From assembly GCF_004124325.1 (NCBI RefSeq), contig NZ_QBDT01000001.1, positions 7,626,001-7,690,000 on the forward strand: a stretch of 64,000 nt of DNA, written 5' to 3'. The notes beneath the pieces were generated by a model that saw nothing but the letters and a program-made list of their open reading frames with translations, was not told the origin of the DNA and did no database searches. This stretch comes from Streptomyces sp. L2 (GTDB lineage: Bacteria > Actinomycetota > Actinomycetes > Streptomycetales > Streptomycetaceae). The position numbers and the translations under genes were made by a program. This document shows positions 8,101 through 16,622 of the stretch, one piece after another; the stretch's first letter is position 1; each line of letters opens with the position of its first letter.

Positions 8101-8736
8101 GCGGCGCGCGAAGAGGAGTGCACCCGGCACCGTCCCGTCGGGGGAGGTCAGCAGGTGAGCCTCGACCGCGAACCCGGCATCACGCAGCCACGCCGCCACT
8201 TGGTCGGGCTGACGCCGGTGGACGTAGACGTTCATCGGGTGACCGCCGTAGCCCTGCGTCTTCAGCCGGGACTCGGCGCCGACGTGAAACCCGAGCAGCA
8301 GCGGTCCACCGGGCCGCAAGACCCGCCGGAAGTGGGCGAAGACCCCGGGGACCACTTCGTCGGGGATGTGGATCAGCGACCAGAAGGCGAGCAGGCCGGC
8401 GACCGACTCGTCCGCGAGTTCCAGGTCCGTCATCGAACCCACCTCGAACCGCAGACCGGGATGGTCCCGCCGGGCCACGTCGATCATCACCGGCGAAAGA
8501 TCGACACCGAAGGCGTCGAGCCCCAACTCGTGCAGGTACGCGGTGACATGGCCCGGCCCGCAGCCCACGTCCGCCACTGGACCACCACCGTCGCCCTGCA
8601 CCAGCTCGGCGAACAGCCCCAGAGCCGCCCGAAGATACGGCGCCCCCGCCAGAGCCTCGCGAATGTAGTCGGCATAGCTGACTGCGACGGTGTCGTACGA
8701 GGTCCGGGTGTCCGTCAACCAGCCGCCGGCATGCAT
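8050..8736 (-). CDS. Class I SAM-dependent methyltransferase
   Basis: A 228-residue methyltransferase. The SAM-binding motif I is VADVGCGPGHVTAYL, followed by GVDLSPVMIDVARR (acidic residue for the ribose), a motif II-like region (AGLLAFWSLIHIPDE) and VLRPGGPLLLGFHVG. It would methylate a small molecule; the substrate is unknown. The start is the ATG at 8736 (MHAGGW). Its last 18 residues (SSPTPPPVSRPARPTG) are read from the 5' side of the neighbouring broken gene in another frame, so the natural 3' end was lost and replaced near 8105. The fold itself is complete, so activity is plausible. Confidence 0.85.
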   Translation of the reverse strand: MHAGGWLTDTRTSYDTVAVSYADYIREALAGAPYLRAALGLFAELVQGDGGGPVADVGCGPGHVTAYLHELGLDAFGVDLSPVMIDVARRDHPGLRFEVGSMTDLELADESVAGLLAFWSLIHIPDEVVPGVFAHFRRVLRPGGPLLLGFHVGAESRLKTQGYGGHPMNVYVHRRQPDQVAAWLRDAGFAVEAHLLTSPDGTVPGALLFARRSSPTPPPVSRPARPTG

Positions 8737-8861
8737 GCCCGACACAGTAGCCCGGCGATGAAGTTCATCCGGTCCGGCGACCACGTCCGGTGGTCGGACT
8801 CTGTGCACAGGGGTCGAGTCAGGCCGACAGGGCCCGGCCGGCGACCGTCGGGCTGTGTCCG

Positions 8862-9440
8862 TCAGCCCAGTGATGCGGTTGCCGCGCGCAGGTCTTCCAG
8901 GGCTGCCAGGGCGTGGGGCGCGAGGCCTTCCGCGTCGGCGCGATGGCTTTCGGACCACTGGGCGTAGCCTCGCTTGAACGCGAGGACGCCCAGCTCGCCC
9001 GCGAGGTGCGCGGTCGGTTCGGGGACGCCGCGGGCGATGAGCGCGGTTGTCATGGCGGCCGCGAGACCGATGGTCTTGAGGGCGTCGCGCTCCTGGAGTT
9101 CCGTGCTGGCCGCCACCGCCGCCTTGAGGCGGGGGCCGAGTTCGCGGTTCGCCGGGCCCATGGCGCTCGACGCGCGCTCGAGGCCGGCTGCCACCGCCTG
9201 GAGCGGGCTGGCGCCCGCCGGCGCCTCGGTGATGCCCTCGGCGAGCAGCCTGCTGAGCGTCTCCTGACCGGCGACCAGCACCTCGCGCTTGTCGGAGAAG
9301 TGCCGGAAGAAGGTGCTCTTGGTGACGCCGGCGCGCTCGGCGATCTGCGCCACCGTCGTCGCGTCGTACCCCTGCTCGGTGAACAGGTCGACGGCCGCGA
9401 CGACGAGTCGCTGGGCCGCCCCTGGTTCCCATCTGGCCAT
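8862..9440 (-). CDS. TetR-family regulator
   Basis: A 192-residue repressor. The N-terminal helix-turn-helix is typical: TTVAQIAERAGVTKSTFFRH followed by FSDKREVL. The C-terminal helical domain would bind an unknown inducer. It is transcribed away from the NAD-binding protein gene at 9529, and the 88-bp gap holds two 24-bp inverted repeats. It therefore probably represses itself and the divergent gene. The arrangement recurs several times in this window with other regulator types. Confidence 0.9.
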   Translation of the reverse strand: MARWEPGAAQRLVVAAVDLFTEQGYDATTVAQIAERAGVTKSTFFRHFSDKREVLVAGQETLSRLLAEGITEAPAGASPLQAVAAGLERASSAMGPANRELGPRLKAAVAASTELQERDALKTIGLAAAMTTALIARGVPEPTAHLAGELGVLAFKRGYAQWSESHRADAEGLAPHALAALEDLRAATASLG

Positions 9441-9453
9441 GGGACCAGGATAG

Positions 9454-9513
9454 GTGATGGGACCGTTGTCCCGTCACGGTGTATCGTCAGTGATGGGACA
9501 ACAGTCCCATCAC
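9454..9513. promoter_or_regulatory. Twin TetR operators, GTGATGGGAC-N4-GTCCCATCAC type
   Basis: Two 24-bp inverted repeats occupy 9454-9477 and 9490-9513. Each has arms GTGATGGGAC and GTCCCATCAC (one mismatch in the first copy: CCCGTCAC) around four bases. The centres are 36 bp apart. The second copy ends four bases before the GGAGGAGG ribosome binding site of the gene at 9529, so binding would block it. Confidence 0.85.
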
Positions 9514-9528
9514 TTTGGAGGAGGACCC

Positions 9529-10410
9529 ATGCGCGTCTTCGTCACCGGCGGTACCGGCACCATCGGCTCCGCTGTCGTCACCGAACTGCTAGGCAACGGC
9601 CACACCGTTCTCGCGCTGGCCCGCTCGGACGCCTCCACGCAGATCCTTGAGAGTGCTGGTGCCAAGGTGTTGCGGGGAGATCTGGCGGACCTCGACGTCC
9701 TGCGGTCCGGCGCCGCCCAGTCCGACGGTGTGATCAGCCTGGCGTTCGGACGCGACTACGGCAGTCCGGATGCGCTCGCGCGGGCCATCGCCGAGGAGAG
9801 CGCCGCTCTCACCGCCCTGGGGCAGGAACTCATCGGCAGCGACCGCCCGATCGTCACGGTCTCGGGTACGCCCTGGGTGCCGGGACGCGCCTCGACCGAG
9901 GCCGATCCGCTGCCGACCGACGGACCGGTGGGCGGCCGGGGCCGTTCCGTCACAGCGCTGCTGGATCTCGCCTCGCGCGGTCTGCGCGCCATGGCTGTCC
10001 GCATGCCGCGCACGGTCCACAACGAGGGCCGGGGCGGATTCGCCGGCCTGTTGGCCGAAGCGGCGCGCCGCACCGGCGTGGCCGGCTACCCGGGCGACGG
10101 CACCCAGCGCTGGCCGGCCGTGCACGCGCTCGACGCGGCGGTCCTGTTCCGCCTGGTCCTGGAGTCGGCGCCGGCCGGGACCGCCTGGCATGCCGTCGCC
10201 GACGAGGGCGACACGGTGCGGGACATCGCCACCGTCGTCGGCCGGCGACTGGGCCTGCCGGTCGAGCAGGTTCCGCAGGAGAGCTTCGGCCCGTTCGGCC
10301 CGATCTTCGCCATGGACCAGCCGGCGTCCAGCGCCCACACCCGCGACACCCTCGGGTGGCAGCCGGCTCACCCCGGCCTCCTCCAGGACCTGGAGAACAT
10401 CCAGCCCTGA
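9529..10410 (+). CDS. NAD(P)-dependent epimerase/dehydratase-like (extended SDR) protein
   Basis: A 293-residue Rossmann protein starting MRVFVTGGTGTIGSAVV, the extended-SDR dinucleotide motif (TGGxGxIG). Residues after 60 include RGDLADLD and a YGSPDAL stretch. A catalytic YxxxK is not evident, so it may be an atypical SDR that binds NAD(P) for a reductase or sensor role (as in NmrA- or YeeZ-like proteins). The start follows a strong GGAGGAGG. It is controlled, by position, by the divergent TetR. Confidence 0.85.
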   Translation: MRVFVTGGTGTIGSAVVTELLGNGHTVLALARSDASTQILESAGAKVLRGDLADLDVLRSGAAQSDGVISLAFGRDYGSPDALARAIAEESAALTALGQELIGSDRPIVTVSGTPWVPGRASTEADPLPTDGPVGGRGRSVTALLDLASRGLRAMAVRMPRTVHNEGRGGFAGLLAEAARRTGVAGYPGDGTQRWPAVHALDAAVLFRLVLESAPAGTAWHAVADEGDTVRDIATVVGRRLGLPVEQVPQESFGPFGPIFAMDQPASSAHTRDTLGWQPAHPGLLQDLENIQP

Positions 10411-10486
10411 CGGTGCACACGCACTACGTCCCATCCCAGCGCTCCCCACGTTCAGCCCCCGGAATCGACCCCTCTAGGCTGGCACG

Positions 10487-11338
10487 GTGACTGATGAGCA
10501 GGAGCAGGTGCGGCCGTCGGGCGTGTGGGCCACCGGGGTGGGGGTGGCCCGGGTGCGGGCGCTGGAGAGCGAGCGGGAGAACGCGCTGTTCCGTGACCCG
10601 CTGGCACGGGCCTTCGCCGCCGCCGGCGGACTGTGGTCCTCCCCGCCGCGGCTGCCCGACGACGAGGCCGCGCGACGCCGCTGGCTGGGGGTGGCGTTCT
10701 CCATCGTCATCAGGACCAAGTTCCTCGACGACCTGCTGGAGCAGGCCTCAGCCGCCGGGGTCCGGCAGGTCGTGCTGCTCGGCGCCGGCATGGACAGCCG
10801 GGCCTTCCGGATGGACTGGCCCGAGGGCACGCGGCTGTTCGAGGTGGACACCGCCGCGCCACTGGACTTCAAGGCTTCGGTACTGCGCCAGGAACGGGCC
10901 GTCGCACGCTGCGAGCGGATCACTGTCCCGGTGGATCTGCGGGACGACTGGCCGGGCGCGCTCGCCGCCGCGGGGCACGACGCGGCGGCGCCGACCGTGT
11001 GGATCGCCGAAGGACTGCTGATCTACCTGCCCGAGGACGCCGTCGAGTTGCTGCTGGCCCGGATCGGCGCGCGGTCTGCGATCGGCAGCCGGATGGGGCT
11101 GACGCTGGGCTCGCGCGGCGTGATCGAGCGCTTCGGCGCGGACGCCGTACCGGGGTCGCCGGCGTCCATGTGGGTCTCGGAGATGCCCGACGACCCGGTG
11201 GGCTGGCTGGCCGGCCACGGCTGGGAGGCCGACTGCCACACCCTGCGCGAACGCGCCGCCGCCTACGGCCGCCCGGTCAGCACCCCGCCGCAGCACGCGG
11301 AGGGACCGGGCGGACTGGTTTCGGCGGTCCGCCGGTAG
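10487..11338 (+). CDS. LCM-type SAM-dependent methyltransferase (TIGR00027-like)
   Basis: A 283-residue member of the actinomycete family of putative SAM methyltransferases that have the leucine carboxyl methyltransferase fold. Landmarks are the N-terminal GVWATGVGVARVRALES, the block RTKFLDDLLEQA, the SAM motif VVLLGAGMDSRAFRMDWP, EVDTAAPLDFK and WIAEGLLIYLPEDAVELLL. Such proteins are numerous in Streptomyces and Mycobacterium; substrates are mostly unknown. Start is a GTG at 10487. It follows the NAD-binding gene by 76 bp and could be transcribed with it. Confidence 0.85.
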   Translation: MTDEQEQVRPSGVWATGVGVARVRALESERENALFRDPLARAFAAAGGLWSSPPRLPDDEAARRRWLGVAFSIVIRTKFLDDLLEQASAAGVRQVVLLGAGMDSRAFRMDWPEGTRLFEVDTAAPLDFKASVLRQERAVARCERITVPVDLRDDWPGALAAAGHDAAAPTVWIAEGLLIYLPEDAVELLLARIGARSAIGSRMGLTLGSRGVIERFGADAVPGSPASMWVSEMPDDPVGWLAGHGWEADCHTLRERAAAYGRPVSTPPQHAEGPGGLVSAVRR

Positions 11339-11364
11339 AAGCGCCCGGGGTTCGGCAAGCCCCT

Positions 11365-11397
11365 ATGGGTGCTGCGAAATACACCGAGCTGGGGGCC
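11365..11397 (+). repeat. 33-bp copy of the 5' end of the XRE gene at 28.4 kb
   Basis: Bases 11365-11397 are identical to 28367-28399, the first eleven codons (MGAAKYTELGA) of the MmyB-type regulator. In this copy the last 15 bases (ACCGAGCTGGGGGCC) are immediately repeated and the frame stops at 11427. It is a small dispersed duplication or the end of a lost XRE gene, and it sits at the 3' end of the broken GNAT gene. Confidence 0.85.
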
Positions 11398-11443
11398 ACC
11401 GAGCTGGGGGCCTGCGAGCGGTCCTAGGCATCAGGAAGATGTC

Positions 11444-11971
11444 TCAGTCGCCGAGGACGCGCTCCCAGAGCAGCGTGTCCCGCCAACTCCCGTCGAGGAA
11501 GATCGAGGAGTGCGCGACGCCGTACGGGCTGAACCCGTTGCGACGCAGCACCCGTTGCGACGGCGGGTTCTACAGGTTGGTGGAGGCCTCGGCACGGTGG
11601 AGTTCGAGTTCGTCCGTCATCACCCGGAGTGCGAGGCCGACGGCGGCCCCGGCGTGCCCTTGGTTCTGGGCGACGGTGGCGATCCAGTAGCCGACGGAGC
11701 CTCGGCGCAGGTGTGGCTGCGGCAGGATGCCGCCGATGGTGACCTGCCCGATCACCTGGTCGTCGGCCAGCACCACACCGGGCCAGACCGTGCCCGCCCG
11801 GTATCCGGCCAGCAGGCGGTCGATCCGCTCCGCCTGGCCCTCCGGAGTGAAGAACTCGGGCGGCTGGGCCGGTTCCCACGGCCGGAACGCCTCGAAGTCC
11901 CGCGCCCGGTGAGCGGCGATCGGGGCGGCGTCGGTGGGCTCGATCAGGCGGATCCTGGTGCTGTCGCGCAT
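11444..11971 (-). pseudogene. GNAT acetyltransferase (RimJ/RimL type) with an in-frame TAG
   Basis: The minus strand from ATG 11971 (MRDSTRIRLIEPTDAAPIAA) to the TGA at 11444 is one frame of 175 codons that fits a RimJ/RimL-type N-acetyltransferase. It has the acetyl-CoA-binding region around IGQVTIGGILPQ and VGYWIATVAQNQGHAGAAVG, then the typical asparagine block RAEASTNL. A TAG at 11570-11572 interrupts it exactly where related proteins read NLxNxPSQRVLRRNGF; the sequence after the stop (PPSQRVLRRNGFSPYGVAHS) is perfectly conserved. A single CAG-to-TAG change explains it, so the inactivation is recent or the stop is read through. Confidence 0.85.
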
Positions 11972-12169
11972 GGGTGCTCCTCGGTGCGGTGCGTGGCATG
12001 AGACGGCCGGTTCAGCGGCGGCGGGCGTCGTCCCACCCCTGGCACCGGGCGCCACCGCCGCCGGCCCCCAGCCTGCGCCTGGATTCCTGTACAGGCGTTG
12101 CAATGTAGTGGGTGAATGGTCAAGCACCCGCTGGCGGAACCAGCATGCTCAGAGGGAGCGTCTAAGTGT

Positions 12170-12961
12170 CTATGTGAGGTCGTGAACAGGGCTGGTGTCG
12201 CCTGATGCAGCGGAGGCCGCAGCTCGTCGGAACAACCCGGTCCACAGGAACGTCACGCCGAAGAGCGGTGAATCGGGCAACTCCTGCCGCATGCGGCGCA
12301 GTTCCACCTCGACCAGGTCCGAGAAGATCCAGCGCAGCGATTCGGGCGTGTAAGCGAGTCCGCCCTGCAGTCCGCGCTCACGGTAGAGGTCCGCGTCGGC
12401 GAGTTCAGAACCCATTCCCCCCTTGCCGGCGGCGAAGCTGGTGAGTGCGAGATGGCCGCCAGGGGCCAGGACGCGGTTGAGGAGGGCCAGGTAGGTGACG
12501 CGACGGTGTGGTGGCAGGTGGTGGAAGCATCCTGAGTCGACGACCAGGTCGTACGGGCCGCTCGACCCGATGGCAGGGAGGGTGAAGGCGTCACCGCACA
12601 GGAACCGGACGTCGACTCCGACGTCGCGAGCACGGTCCTCGGCCCAGGCAATGGCCACCGGAGAGAGGTCGACGGCGTCCACCTCGAAGCCGTGCGAGGC
12701 GAGGAACAGGGAGTTGCGGCCCGCCCCGCATCCCAGGTCCAGGGCCCGGCCGGGAGCGATCAGGCCTTGGTCGAGGTAGGCGGCGAGATTCTCGTCCGGC
12801 TTCGCCGTGAAGAACGGGACCGGCCTTGACCGGTCGGCGTAGAAGCGATCCCAGAAGTCCCTGCCGTCACCGGTCGCCAACAGGCCGGCCTCGGATTCAG
12901 ATGTGAACAGCCCGTCCAAGAGCGCGAGAACGTCCTCGACGGTGCGTACGGTCCGGTCCAC
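12170..12961 (-). CDS. Class I SAM-dependent methyltransferase
   Basis: A 263-residue methyltransferase of the TehB/thiopurine-methyltransferase-like group. Motifs: WDRFYADRSRPVPFF before the SAM fold, motif I ALDLGCGAGRNSLFLA, VDAVDLSPVAIAWAEDRA, then YDLVVDSGCFHHLPPHRR and VLAPGGHLALTSFA. The Cys-Phe-His-His motif is typical of this group. It would methylate a small molecule in the cytoplasm; related enzymes detoxify chalcogen or thiol compounds, but the substrate here is unknown. It is transcribed alone from 12961. Confidence 0.88.
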   Translation of the reverse strand: MDRTVRTVEDVLALLDGLFTSESEAGLLATGDGRDFWDRFYADRSRPVPFFTAKPDENLAAYLDQGLIAPGRALDLGCGAGRNSLFLASHGFEVDAVDLSPVAIAWAEDRARDVGVDVRFLCGDAFTLPAIGSSGPYDLVVDSGCFHHLPPHRRVTYLALLNRVLAPGGHLALTSFAAGKGGMGSELADADLYRERGLQGGLAYTPESLRWIFSDLVEVELRRMRQELPDSPLFGVTFLWTGLFRRAAASAASGDTSPVHDLT

Positions 12962-13284
12962 CCGGCCCCCCTTTCAACCGAGCGCGATCATAGGAGCGGT
13001 GGGATGAGAAAGGCCAGGTCAGTCGGTGTTTCGCGACGCGTGGAGCGGGCCGCTGCGGGTAGTTGGGGACGTCGTGAGCAATCCACTTCAGGACCCGGCT
13101 CCGCGTCCGCCCAAGCGTCGCTCCACGGCCAGGGAAGGCCCATCCTCGGCCACGCCCAGCAGACTTTTTCGACGACTTTTCCAGTGGCGTCACAGGGCGA
13201 AGCGTGGTGACGGTGGCTGTCCAGGACGGCCACCCAAGCGGTGATGACGCTGCTCACGGGGTGATCGTCCCAGGACTGCCTGGC
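12962..13284. other. Intergenic stretch with no recognisable gene
   Basis: About 320 bases between the methyltransferase start and the stop of the next minus-strand gene. Both strands have open frames, but none shows a motif or typical start that I can identify. It may be another decayed gene. The promoter of the methyltransferase should lie at its left end. Confidence 0.5.
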
Positions 13285-14004
13285 TCAGGGAGCCAGTGCC
13301 GTGGTCACCCGGGCGAGGCGGTCCGCCGACAGGGCGAAGCCGTTGGTGGGGTTGCGGAACGAGTAGCTGCCGTCGTTGGTCCGTCGACCGTCCCGGTTCG
13401 TGGTCCAGTACGCGGGGCCACAAGGGCCTTGGCCTTCCAGTAGAGCGGCCGCGAGTTGTTCGGCGTCCTCGACAGCGGTTCGGGCGCGTAGCGCTGCCGC
13501 CAAGCGTCCGTTGGCGCCTGCGGGCAGGGCCGCGTCTCCGAATGCGGGCAGAAGGAGCAGCAGACGACTGTGCGGGTCGGTGGTGGAGCCGCCAGTCAGG
13601 CCGTTGTCCGCGGCGGCTGTCAGCTCGGGCCAGGACAGGCCGGGGCCCATGGCATGGCCGTCGTCTCGGGCGAGCAACTCGGCACGGTCCCAGTCCGGAT
13701 GGTGCAGGAGGTAGTCGGTACCCGCGTCCTCATCGAGGTTGCGATAGACGATGTGTAGGCGGCCGGCGGTGACCGGGACGGTGAAGGTGGGCCAATCCGC
13801 GCGTCCGGAGACGTGACGGTGGAAGTCCTCCGCGGCGTCGTAATCCGCACCGAACAAAAGCTCCTCGGCCTCCTCGCTCTGCACGCAGGAGTAGAGGTGT
13901 CCCAGCCAGAACAGAGGCTCGTTGAGAAGCTCCGGAAGATGGGCGAGGATACCGCTGTCGTAACCCGGGATCCGGTCCGGGTGCGTCGCTCCGCTTCTCG
14001 TCAT
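13285..14004 (-). CDS. Hypothetical protein (about 240 residues)
   Basis: The frame from the ATG at 14004 (MTRSGATHPDRIPGYDSG) encodes a soluble acidic protein with no signal peptide or membrane segment. It contains ELLFGADYDAAEDFHRHV, a strand-rich middle (FTVPVTAGRLHIVYRN) and a C-terminal stretch with YWTTNRDGRRTNDGSYSFRN. Similar proteins occur in Streptomyces without known function, to my knowledge. Codon use is normal. An IS630 remnant lies immediately upstream, so its original promoter may be displaced. Confidence 0.65.
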   Translation of the reverse strand: MTRSGATHPDRIPGYDSGILAHLPELLNEPLFWLGHLYSCVQSEEAEELLFGADYDAAEDFHRHVSGRADWPTFTVPVTAGRLHIVYRNLDEDAGTDYLLHHPDWDRAELLARDDGHAMGPGLSWPELTAAADNGLTGGSTTDPHSRLLLLLPAFGDAALPAGANGRLAAALRARTAVEDAEQLAAALLEGQGPCGPAYWTTNRDGRRTNDGSYSFRNPTNGFALSADRLARVTTALAP

Positions 14005-14099
14005 GGGGCACATCATGCCGCTGGCCTCCGGCACCGCCGCATGCGGGCGGGCCGCGGGAGGCCGCCGCCGGGCTTGCCGGAGCCCCACGGCGGCTGAAC

Positions 14100-14290
14100 C
14101 TGATCTTTACCGGACAAGCCTTGACCGTGACGCCGGGCTCGACCGGATCGAGGAGGTGCAGGAGCGCTTCCTTGACCGGGTGTTCGCGGTCGACGAGTTC
14201 GGACTGCTCGGCGTCCGCCACGCCGCCGGGTCCTGCTGGGCAGAGCAGGGCCATTCCGAGCGGCACCCCGCGACCTACGACCGCGCCCGG
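14100..14290 (+). pseudogene. IS630-family transposase remnant
   Basis: One frame reads LDRIEEVQERFLDRVFAVDE then FGLLGVRHAAGSCWAEQGHS and ERHPATYDR. This matches the middle of IS630-family transposases, where a catalytic aspartate lies in (V/A)FAFDEFGPL and is followed by P..G..WA..GHP.R..ATY.R. Only about 60 codons survive; both ends of the transposase and the terminal repeats are missing. Confidence 0.65.
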
Positions 14291-14331
14291 TCACATGAAC
14301 CCTTCTGTGAGCCCGTGAGCCCGTGAGCCCG

Positions 14332-15873
14332 TTACGCCGGTTGGTTGTTGCCGAACCAGCGGTCCGCTGCTTGTTCGAACTCGGAGTGGTCGAAGGCGGG
14401 TTCGCCTGCCCAGGCGATGATGCCGTCGGGGCGGATCAGTACGGCGTCGAGGCCGAGGGAGTCGCGGGCCGGACCGGTGGCGTACCGGAGCCGGTGGGCA
14501 CGGGACCCGGTCGCGTCCCGTAGGCGGTGGTCGGGGGTGAAGTCGAGGACGGCGCCGTGTCCTTCCCGCATCAGGTCGGCGAGGCGGGTGCCGTCGGTGA
14601 GGCGGAACTCGGGGGCGAGGCGGCCGGTCAGCGGGTGGTCGCCGCCGAGGTCGTGGCGGACCGAGAGGCCGGACAGCTTCTTGTACACGTACGTCGTTCC
14701 GGCAGGGGTCGCGAGCAGGTCGCGGACGAGTGCCTGGACCGCCCGGCCGTGCGGGTCCGGCTGCATGGTGGCCACCTGGGCGCGGGTCCAGTCCAGCACC
14801 CAGGCACCCACCGGATGACGCTCGCCGGTGTAGGTGTCGAGCAGCCCCTCCGGGGCGTCGCCGCGCACGGTCGCCGCGAGCTTCCAGCCCAGGTTGAGGG
14901 CGTCGCCAATACCGGTGTTGAGTCCCTGCCCGCCCATCGGGGAGTGGATGTGGGCGGCGTCGCCCGCCAGCAGGACACGGCCCTGCCGGTAGGTCGTCGC
15001 CTGCTTCGCCCGGTCGGTGTACGTGGAGGCGTGGTGGACCTCGTTCAGGGTCACGTCGGTGCCGGAAACGCGCCGCAGGACCGTCTGGAGGTGTTCCCGG
15101 CTCGGCGCCTGCGAGCGGTCGAACGTACCACCGTCCAGCTCCATCACCCCGATGTGCCCCGGGGTGCGCATGCACAGGTACAGGCCCCTCGGCGTGGGGT
15201 TGAACCCGGGGCGCAGCTTCTCGGGATCGGCGATGTCGGCGAGCATGGTGTAGCCCGTGAACCGCGGCTCGGTACCGGCGAAGCCGAAGCCCGCCTGCCG
15301 GCGCACCGTACTGCGTCCGCCGTCACAACCGACGAGCCAGCGCCCCGTGTACGTGTCCTCGCCGGCGCGGGTGACCACACTCTCGTCGGTCTGCGTGACG
15401 GCCGAGACGGTGACGCCGCGCCTTATCTCCACACCGAGTTCGGCGGCCCGCTCGGCCAGCACGCCCTCGATCGCGTCGAGACTGGTCATCATCGCTTCCG
15501 CCGCCGGGCTGGGGAGCCGGTACGGCAGGGCGGCGAGGTCGATCTTCGCCGGGTCCAGCATCAGTCCGGCGAAGTGCCCGGCCAGGGCGGGGCGCTCCGC
15601 TCCGTCCGCTTCGGGGTCCACGCCGGAGGAGCTGGGGAGGCCGGGGAAGTCGTCGACGTCGGAGGCCTTCAGCAGGTCCGGCAGCATCCCCCGGCGGTGG
15701 AACGCCCCGACGGACGCGGGGGACAGGCCCCTCAGGCCGAGCGGAGCCGTCCGCCAGGGCGAACCCGGCCGCGGCTCCTGCTCCAGCACCAGGACGGAGC
15801 AGTCGGCGAGTCCGAGCTCGCACGCGAGGAACAGGCCGACCGGGCCGGCGCCGACGATCACTACGTCGTACAT
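14332..15873 (-). CDS. FAD-dependent aromatic-ring monooxygenase (PheA/TfdB type)
   Basis: A 513-residue flavoprotein hydroxylase. The FAD-binding start is MYDVVIVGAGPVGLFLACEL; the NADPH/FAD motif is WLVGCDGGRSTVRRQAGF; the ribityl-binding motif is VLLAGDAAHIHSPMGGQGLN followed by TGIGDALNLGWKLA. The last 120 residues form the thioredoxin-like C-terminal domain found in the PheA, TfdB and Rox branch. It would hydroxylate an aromatic compound using NAD(P)H and oxygen. Start: ATG at 15873. A 248-bp leader with two 13-bp direct repeats separates it from the VOC gene on the same strand. Confidence 0.92.
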   Translation of the reverse strand: MYDVVIVGAGPVGLFLACELGLADCSVLVLEQEPRPGSPWRTAPLGLRGLSPASVGAFHRRGMLPDLLKASDVDDFPGLPSSSGVDPEADGAERPALAGHFAGLMLDPAKIDLAALPYRLPSPAAEAMMTSLDAIEGVLAERAAELGVEIRRGVTVSAVTQTDESVVTRAGEDTYTGRWLVGCDGGRSTVRRQAGFGFAGTEPRFTGYTMLADIADPEKLRPGFNPTPRGLYLCMRTPGHIGVMELDGGTFDRSQAPSREHLQTVLRRVSGTDVTLNEVHHASTYTDRAKQATTYRQGRVLLAGDAAHIHSPMGGQGLNTGIGDALNLGWKLAATVRGDAPEGLLDTYTGERHPVGAWVLDWTRAQVATMQPDPHGRAVQALVRDLLATPAGTTYVYKKLSGLSVRHDLGGDHPLTGRLAPEFRLTDGTRLADLMREGHGAVLDFTPDHRLRDATGSRAHRLRYATGPARDSLGLDAVLIRPDGIIAWAGEPAFDHSEFEQAADRWFGNNQPA

Positions 15874-15976
15874 GGAGATCACCTTCCGTAGCGGAGATGG
15901 ACGCGAGGCCGAGCCGCGGTTGCCCGGCGGGTCCACTTGAAAGGTGTCAACTCCCACCGACAGGCGACCGACAGCT

Positions 15977-16011
15977 CATCTACATCGCGCCGACAACGCA
16001 TCTACATCGCG
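15977..16011. promoter_or_regulatory. Two 13-bp direct repeats upstream of the monooxygenase gene
   Basis: CATCTACATCGCG occurs at 15977-15989 and again at 15999-16011, exactly 22 bp (two helical turns) apart, about 100 bp upstream of the monooxygenase start at 15873. The spacing fits a regulator that binds on one face of the helix. The protein that would bind is not known; the WYL regulator at 16623 is the nearest candidate. Confidence 0.4.
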
Positions 16012-16121
16012 TCGCTACCGCCATCGACACCGCCATCGGCTGCGCGTCGGCGTCGCGCGAGCACGTGGGCCAGCGCCTGCTGGAGGCGTAGCCCGAGTCA
16101 GGGTCCTCGTCCGCGTCCGTG

Positions 16122-16526
16122 TCAGCGGGCGAACTTCTCCCTGGCCGCCGCCGTGACCGGTGTGAAGAAGTTGACCAGGTTGCCGTCGGGGTCGCGGAAC
16201 AGCAGGGACCGGTTGCCCCAGGGCATCGTGGTGGGCTCGTTGACGAAGGCGGAGGCGGGGACGCGGCCGACCAGCCTCTCGTACGCGCGGTCCACGTCGT
16301 CGACCAGGAACTCCAGGATCACGCTGTGGTTGTCGGCCGGGCGCGAGGAGCCCGGCGCGAACAGGGGGACGGTACGGGTGCCGGCGATCGCGAGGGTCGC
16401 GTGGGGCGTTCTCAGCTCGGCGAAGTCCTCGGTGGACCAGACCGCGGGCACGCCGGTGGCCTTCTCGTAGAAGGCGACGAGGCGTGCCACGTCGGCGGTG
16501 ATGACGCGGATCGAGACGAAGTCCAT
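16122..16526 (-). CDS. VOC-family (glyoxalase/bleomycin-resistance-like) protein
   Basis: A 134-residue single-domain VOC protein beginning MDFVSIRVITADVARLVAFY and ending with the typical LLFRDPDGNLVNFFTPVT. The conserved beta-alpha-beta-beta-beta modules give a metal or ligand pocket. It would isomerise, dioxygenate or bind a small molecule; the specific role cannot be told. The gene starts 97 bp from the divergent WYL-type regulator at 16623, which often controls such VOC genes in actinomycetes. Confidence 0.85.
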   Translation of the reverse strand: MDFVSIRVITADVARLVAFYEKATGVPAVWSTEDFAELRTPHATLAIAGTRTVPLFAPGSSRPADNHSVILEFLVDDVDRAYERLVGRVPASAFVNEPTTMPWGNRSLLFRDPDGNLVNFFTPVTAAAREKFAR

Positions 16527-16622
16527 GGTGCTCTCCCTGCAGGGGCTGGCTGCTGCTTGCAGGTCGACGTTAGGATCAATAGAGGACAGAATCGGTCCAC
16601 TATTCGCGCTAGATTCAGCGGC

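Noticed and set aside
12086..12095. Palindrome CCTGTACAGG near the GNAT gene considered as a LexA-type box
   Set aside because: Actinomycete LexA boxes are of the GAAC-N4-GTTC type; this site has another sequence and no DNA-repair gene is near.
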